A stretch of 64,000 nt of DNA from Rubripirellula tenax. Its GTDB lineage: Bacteria; Planctomycetota; Planctomycetia; Pirellulales; Pirellulaceae. The stretch is from assembly GCF_007860125.1 (NCBI RefSeq), contig NZ_SJPW01000002.1:1155768-1219767 (forward strand), read 5' to 3'. The notes beneath the pieces are model-generated. The model ran no database searches. It saw only the letters and a list, made by a program, of their open reading frames with translations, and was not told the DNA's origin. Positions 60,747 to 64,000 of this stretch are shown in pieces (positions within the stretch are counted from its first letter, which is position 1; each line of letters opens with the position of its first letter). The translations under genes were made by a program, and so were the position numbers.

Positions 60747-62935
60747 TGTGATCCCCTTCCGCTGACTTGGACACCGCTGCCGTCCATCAAAGACCGCAAC
60801 TGATGGAACCTTTGTTCACCTCCGGGCATCACTTCGACGTCCAAGCGGGGTTGCCAGCGTCCGCCCGGCAGTGCGACGCCCCAACGCTGGACACGGTCAC
60901 GCACGGACGTTGCCAGTTCCAGCGTCGCGCGTTCCGCATCGCGACCGATACGGTTGCCGTCGATCCCAAACATCTCCGTTGCACCACCGCTGGCCGGCGG
61001 CAGCAACACGAATCGATCTTCGTAACAAAGCACACGAATCGTTCGAACCACCGAGTTGCCTTTCATGCCGGCGACTTCCGGTGGCAGCGCCCAGTCGCGT
61101 CCCTGTCGTCGAACCAATTCACGCGGGGGCGGCGACAGATCCATTTGCATCTGGGGCGCGCCGGACTGTGACTGAGAATCATCGTCCGATGCTGATGACT
61201 GTCCTTGTTGGGCAGCCGTCGAAGGCGATCCCGCCGATTGTGTACCGCCAGTCCCGGTGGTGCCGGCCGACATTTTTGACGTTGCTTTGGATGCCGACGA
61301 TGAAGTCCCCTGGTTTGCGAATCCCTGCATTGCCGGAGCACCGGTTGCCGAGTCGCCCGCGCCGCCCGGTTCCGTTCCATCGCTTCCGGTGCCATTTTGG
61401 GTGCTGTTTTCGGAACTCGCGTTGTCGCTTTGGGTCGGCCCGCCGAGTGTCATACCATCGAAATCTTCACCATTGGCGTCGGTGACGCCTGCAGTACCGG
61501 CAAACTGACGGCCCCCGCCCGTTGAACCATTCGGAAAATCGCCCGACTTCATTTCTTGTGCGGCCGCTTTCATGTCATCGGCCCATTTCGACTGCATGGC
61601 CGGATCGATCTCGCTTGGATTGTTTTGAGTGTACGCACCCGTTCCGGTGTAACCATTGGTAGCGGCCCCACTGACCGACGACTCACCCGCTTGGCCGGAT
61701 CCGCTGACGTAGGGCGATCGCTTTGATGACGACGACGATCCGAAATCAGAGAAGTCCTGATCGCCGTGATACCCTCTGGACCTGCCATCGCGATCCAGGG
61801 ATGCAGCCGAAAGAACGCGAGGGCGCGACCGCGGCCCGGCGCCGCCTGTTCCTGAACCACTTGCTGTCGCACCGCTTGCACCCAAGCCACCCGATCCGGA
61901 ACGATTAACGCCGCCCATTCCCGAGCCGCCGAGTCCCGTTCCAATGCCACCACCGCCGTATCCGAAACCGCTTGCGATCGAGCGAGCCGATTGGTTTCGC
62001 GTCTCGCGAGCGATCACCGCATCGAGTTCTCGTTTCAAATTTGAATCGGGCTGAGCGTAAGCTAATTTGACTTCGGCAGGCACCAATTCGTACCCGAACT
62101 GATCGTCCCAATTTTCCATCGCGCCTCGCGCCATGCCGTAGGTGTCGATGCCATCGGGACGGACGACCAGCAAAGGGTAGGGCGGGGTGGTGTCGCCGTA
62201 GGTTTGCATTGCATGGTGACGCACGGCGCGGAGCGCGGCATCCAAGGGGTTGGCGCCGGATTCCGCGTTTTCGAGTTGTTGCCGGGTGATGCGATTGCCT
62301 TCGGGCCAGATGGTCAGTCCCTCGGCCACGCATTCCAAATAGATTGGGCGACGGTCGGTGCCGTTGGGGCCTTTATGAGGAACGATCACGACTCGCGGTG
62401 TGCGTTTGCCCGAATCAACGCGAAGCGTCTCGATCGTTTCCTTGACTTCTTCGATTTTCTGTCGATAGCTGGCCAACGTCGCGTCGTCCACGGCGGGTGA
62501 TTCGTCACCACCGACGGCGCGGTCGACTTCGCCGCTCAATTGTTTCAACTCCGTTCGCAGTCGGCCGATGTGGTTCTCGACGTGCGCGAGCTTGTCGCGG
62601 CGATCTTCCAAGTCTGCCGTCTGCTTGTCGCGAAAGGCGACTAGCTGGGTGACGCGAAAGTCCTCTTCCGCAATCATCTTCGTCGCGGCCTCGGCCGCAA
62701 TTTGCGGTTTGCGAGGTGCGAGATCGGCGGCCGGTTCGACGGTTTTCGCTGCCAGCAACGCATCGTTTTCGCGCTGGGCTTTCGCGCGCGCCGCATCCGC
62801 TTGTTTCTTGGCATTGTCGGTTGCGTCTTGCGAAACCAGTGCCAACAACAAGATCAGAGTCCCTAGCGTACAAACCAAAACGGCTAGGAACGGAAACAGC
62901 GATGGCGACATACCGCCCCGCTTACGCCGACTCAT
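60743..62935 (-). CDS. Large ExbD/MotB-like stator protein lacking the membrane Asp
   Basis: A 730-residue membrane protein. The helix reads SPSLFPFLAVLVCTLGTLIL: the PFL motif matches ExbD-type helices, but the Asp position is Ala18. A coiled coil (about 40-190) and a periplasmic domain (TPRVVIVPHKGPNG, then RPIYLECVAEGLTIWPEG) follow. A long Gly/Ser-rich linker (about 330-600) leads to a C-terminal domain (VVRTIRVLCYEDRFVLLPPA, GGEQRFHQLRSLMDGSGV). The ATG at 62935 overlaps the stop of the MotA/ExbB-like gene (ATGA); the end overlaps the next gene in the same way. The frame is open to 63013. Confidence 0.75.
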   Translation of the reverse strand: MSRRKRGGMSPSLFPFLAVLVCTLGTLILLLALVSQDATDNAKKQADAARAKAQRENDALLAAKTVEPAADLAPRKPQIAAEAATKMIAEEDFRVTQLVAFRDKQTADLEDRRDKLAHVENHIGRLRTELKQLSGEVDRAVGGDESPAVDDATLASYRQKIEEVKETIETLRVDSGKRTPRVVIVPHKGPNGTDRRPIYLECVAEGLTIWPEGNRITRQQLENAESGANPLDAALRAVRHHAMQTYGDTTPPYPLLVVRPDGIDTYGMARGAMENWDDQFGYELVPAEVKLAYAQPDSNLKRELDAVIARETRNQSARSIASGFGYGGGGIGTGLGGSGMGGVNRSGSGGLGASGATASGSGTGGAGPRSRPRVLSAASLDRDGRSRGYHGDQDFSDFGSSSSSKRSPYVSGSGQAGESSVSGAATNGYTGTGAYTQNNPSEIDPAMQSKWADDMKAAAQEMKSGDFPNGSTGGGRQFAGTAGVTDANGEDFDGMTLGGPTQSDNASSENSTQNGTGSDGTEPGGAGDSATGAPAMQGFANQGTSSSASKATSKMSAGTTGTGGTQSAGSPSTAAQQGQSSASDDDSQSQSGAPQMQMDLSPPPRELVRRQGRDWALPPEVAGMKGNSVVRTIRVLCYEDRFVLLPPASGGATEMFGIDGNRIGRDAERATLELATSVRDRVQRWGVALPGGRWQPRLDVEVMPGGEQRFHQLRSLMDGSGVQVSGRGSQ

Positions 62936-64000
62936 GCTGCACGCCTTGTCGGAGTCACGGTATCGTTTGGCATTCTTGCCGACAACTTGTCCACCGCGCG
63001 AGCCAGGATGCACATTGCGTCGGCCATGGCGTCATTGTTCGGATTGGCCATCTGATGCTGTAGCGCCGTCGTCGCTTCGGTCAAACGCGTGATGGCTTCG
63101 TGAGTTTGATTGATCGAGTCATAGTGCCCGGCCAGCGTTTGTTGCTGACTTGCCAATGTTTCGCAGACATCGTCCAGCGTTTCGTTCAAGACCGACGTTT
63201 GGTTGCGGATCTGTTCGGCGCTTTGACGACTGGATTGGTCCAACATCGACTGCGCCGACACGATCGATTGTTGCCAACGATCACATTGGACTTCCAATCG
63301 TTCACCGGCGACCTGCGACGAACCGGCGACCGATTCGGCGTGCTTCAATAGCGCCGGTGCAAGCGTTAGCTCGAATGCGTCGGCCAACGTCGTGTTGTTC
63401 TTTTCATGGACCTGTTGCCACTGCGATTGTGCCGAGTCGATTGTGTCTCGCCACAGGGTGGCTTGATTGGCAAGCGATTCGGCGACGGCCGCTTGAACGC
63501 CCCGGCAAAGGTCGGCAATCAGAACCGTTTGGTTGTCCGACGCTTCGTCGCCGGGCAACGTGGACGAAACCAAGTGACCGACGCGGGCGTCGATGGCGGC
63601 CAACAGCCGTTGCTCACTACGTTCGACAGGGAACTGCAAGAAGATCGCGATGACCGAGAGTACCAGGCCCATCGCGGTCGTATCAAATGCTACATACAGG
63701 CCGCTTTTCAAGTTGTCGACGGCGGCGGTTCCGCTGGAAAAATCTAATCCGCCAAGTGTCTGGGTAATCCCAATCACGGTGCCCAAAAACCCCAACATCG
63801 GAATCGCCCAAACGATGATCCGAACCAGCCCTAGTGAATCGTGAGCCGCGTCCGCATCGCGACCGGCCAGTTCGCGAAGGTCGTCAGCCAAGTTCTTGCT
63901 GGACCCGCGTTGCGATTGTCGCGTTAGCACTTCTTCGAGCCGCGTTACCAAGTGGCTGGCTCGCATCGATTGCGACAGACTTGAAAGTTCGCTCAACCAA
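62932..64000 (-). CDS. MotA/TolQ/ExbB-like motor protein with long coiled-coil tail (5' end outside window)
   Basis: Partial gene; the frame runs off the right edge of the window. Membrane helices VRIIVWAIPMLGFLGTVIGI and LYVAFDTTAMGLVLSVIAIF, then the EQRLLAAID motif, form the MotA/TolQ/ExbB channel core that drives ion-powered motors. After it comes an unusually long cytoplasmic-type tail of about 200 residues, rich in Gln and Ala and predicted coiled coil (SQWQQVHEKNNTTLADAFEL, TLASQQQTLAGHYDSINQTH). It heads an ATGA-linked train with two ExbD/MotB-like genes. The usual N-terminal first membrane helix should lie upstream. Confidence 0.85.
   Translation of the reverse strand, partial: WLSELSSLSQSMRASHLVTRLEEVLTRQSQRGSSKNLADDLRELAGRDADAAHDSLGLVRIIVWAIPMLGFLGTVIGITQTLGGLDFSSGTAAVDNLKSGLYVAFDTTAMGLVLSVIAIFLQFPVERSEQRLLAAIDARVGHLVSSTLPGDEASDNQTVLIADLCRGVQAAVAESLANQATLWRDTIDSAQSQWQQVHEKNNTTLADAFELTLAPALLKHAESVAGSSQVAGERLEVQCDRWQQSIVSAQSMLDQSSRQSAEQIRNQTSVLNETLDDVCETLASQQQTLAGHYDSINQTHEAITRLTEATTALQHQMANPNNDAMADAMCILARAVDKLSARMPNDTVTPTRRAA

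Noticed and set aside
59670-64000. Zorya-type anti-phage system
   Set aside because: The MotA/ExbB-like protein with a long tail and the MotB/ExbD-like proteins recall ZorA and ZorB, but the stator partners lack the OmpA-type peptidoglycan domain and no ZorC, ZorD or ZorE gene is visible on the downstream side. The upstream side is outside the window.

Overview
The window looks like a piece of a Pirellulaceae-type planctomycete chromosome (Rhodopirellula and relatives). This rests on lineage-typical families: a LEPR-XLL giant secreted protein, DUF1501 and DUF1549/DUF1553 proteins, a DUF1559 domain, several PEP-CTERM proteins, large membrane Ser/Thr kinases and ECF sigma factors. I found no rRNA, tRNA, CRISPR array, transposase or phage gene.

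Layout. 0-8 kb: a methyltransferase, a polysaccharide flippase-like protein, a 16-residue-repeat surface protein, and a shortened SecA-like ATPase behind a small secreted protein. 8-18 kb: a giant LEPR-XLL protein followed 16 nt later by a 1918-residue Ser/Thr kinase with WD40 repeats. 18-21 kb: NAD salvage (pncB overlapping a nicotinamidase-Nudix fusion). 21-26 kb: a TPR protein with a histidine kinase and an OmpR-type regulator, then two small zinc-ribbon membrane proteins. 26-33 kb: priA, nadD, a spondin-like PEP-CTERM protein, a Crp-family regulator with a perfect Crp-type operator, an FMN reductase and an unknown conserved protein. 33-37 kb: a transglutaminase-like lipoprotein that lacks the catalytic Cys, a NIDO-like PEP-CTERM protein, a Nudix hydrolase and a cobalamin adenosyltransferase. 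37-41 kb: glnB-glnD nitrogen signalling. 41-44 kb: a Cys-rich secreted protein with a strong terminator, and a YpdA-like flavoprotein. 43-49.5 kb: an ECF sigma / anti-sigma / secreted coiled-coil / DUF1549 / DUF1501 gene train. 49.5-56 kb: a ROK kinase, an unknown protein, and a divergent ECF sigma / multidomain Ser/Thr kinase pair. 56-64 kb: a PEP-CTERM adhesin-like protein, a discoidin-like membrane protein, a PH-domain protein, and a MotA/ExbB-like gene followed by two ExbD/MotB-like genes, cut by the window end.

The strongest candidates for undescribed biology are: (1) the three-gene, ATGA-overlapped ExbB/ExbD-like motor, in which one stator partner keeps the membrane Asp and the other has Ala; (2) the zinc anti-sigma-motif / kinase / SecD-P1-like / DUF1559 fusion divergent from an ECF sigma gene; (3) the nicotinamidase-Nudix fusion; (4) the SecA-like ATPase without a translocation module. 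All functions are inferred from motifs read by eye; no database search was run.
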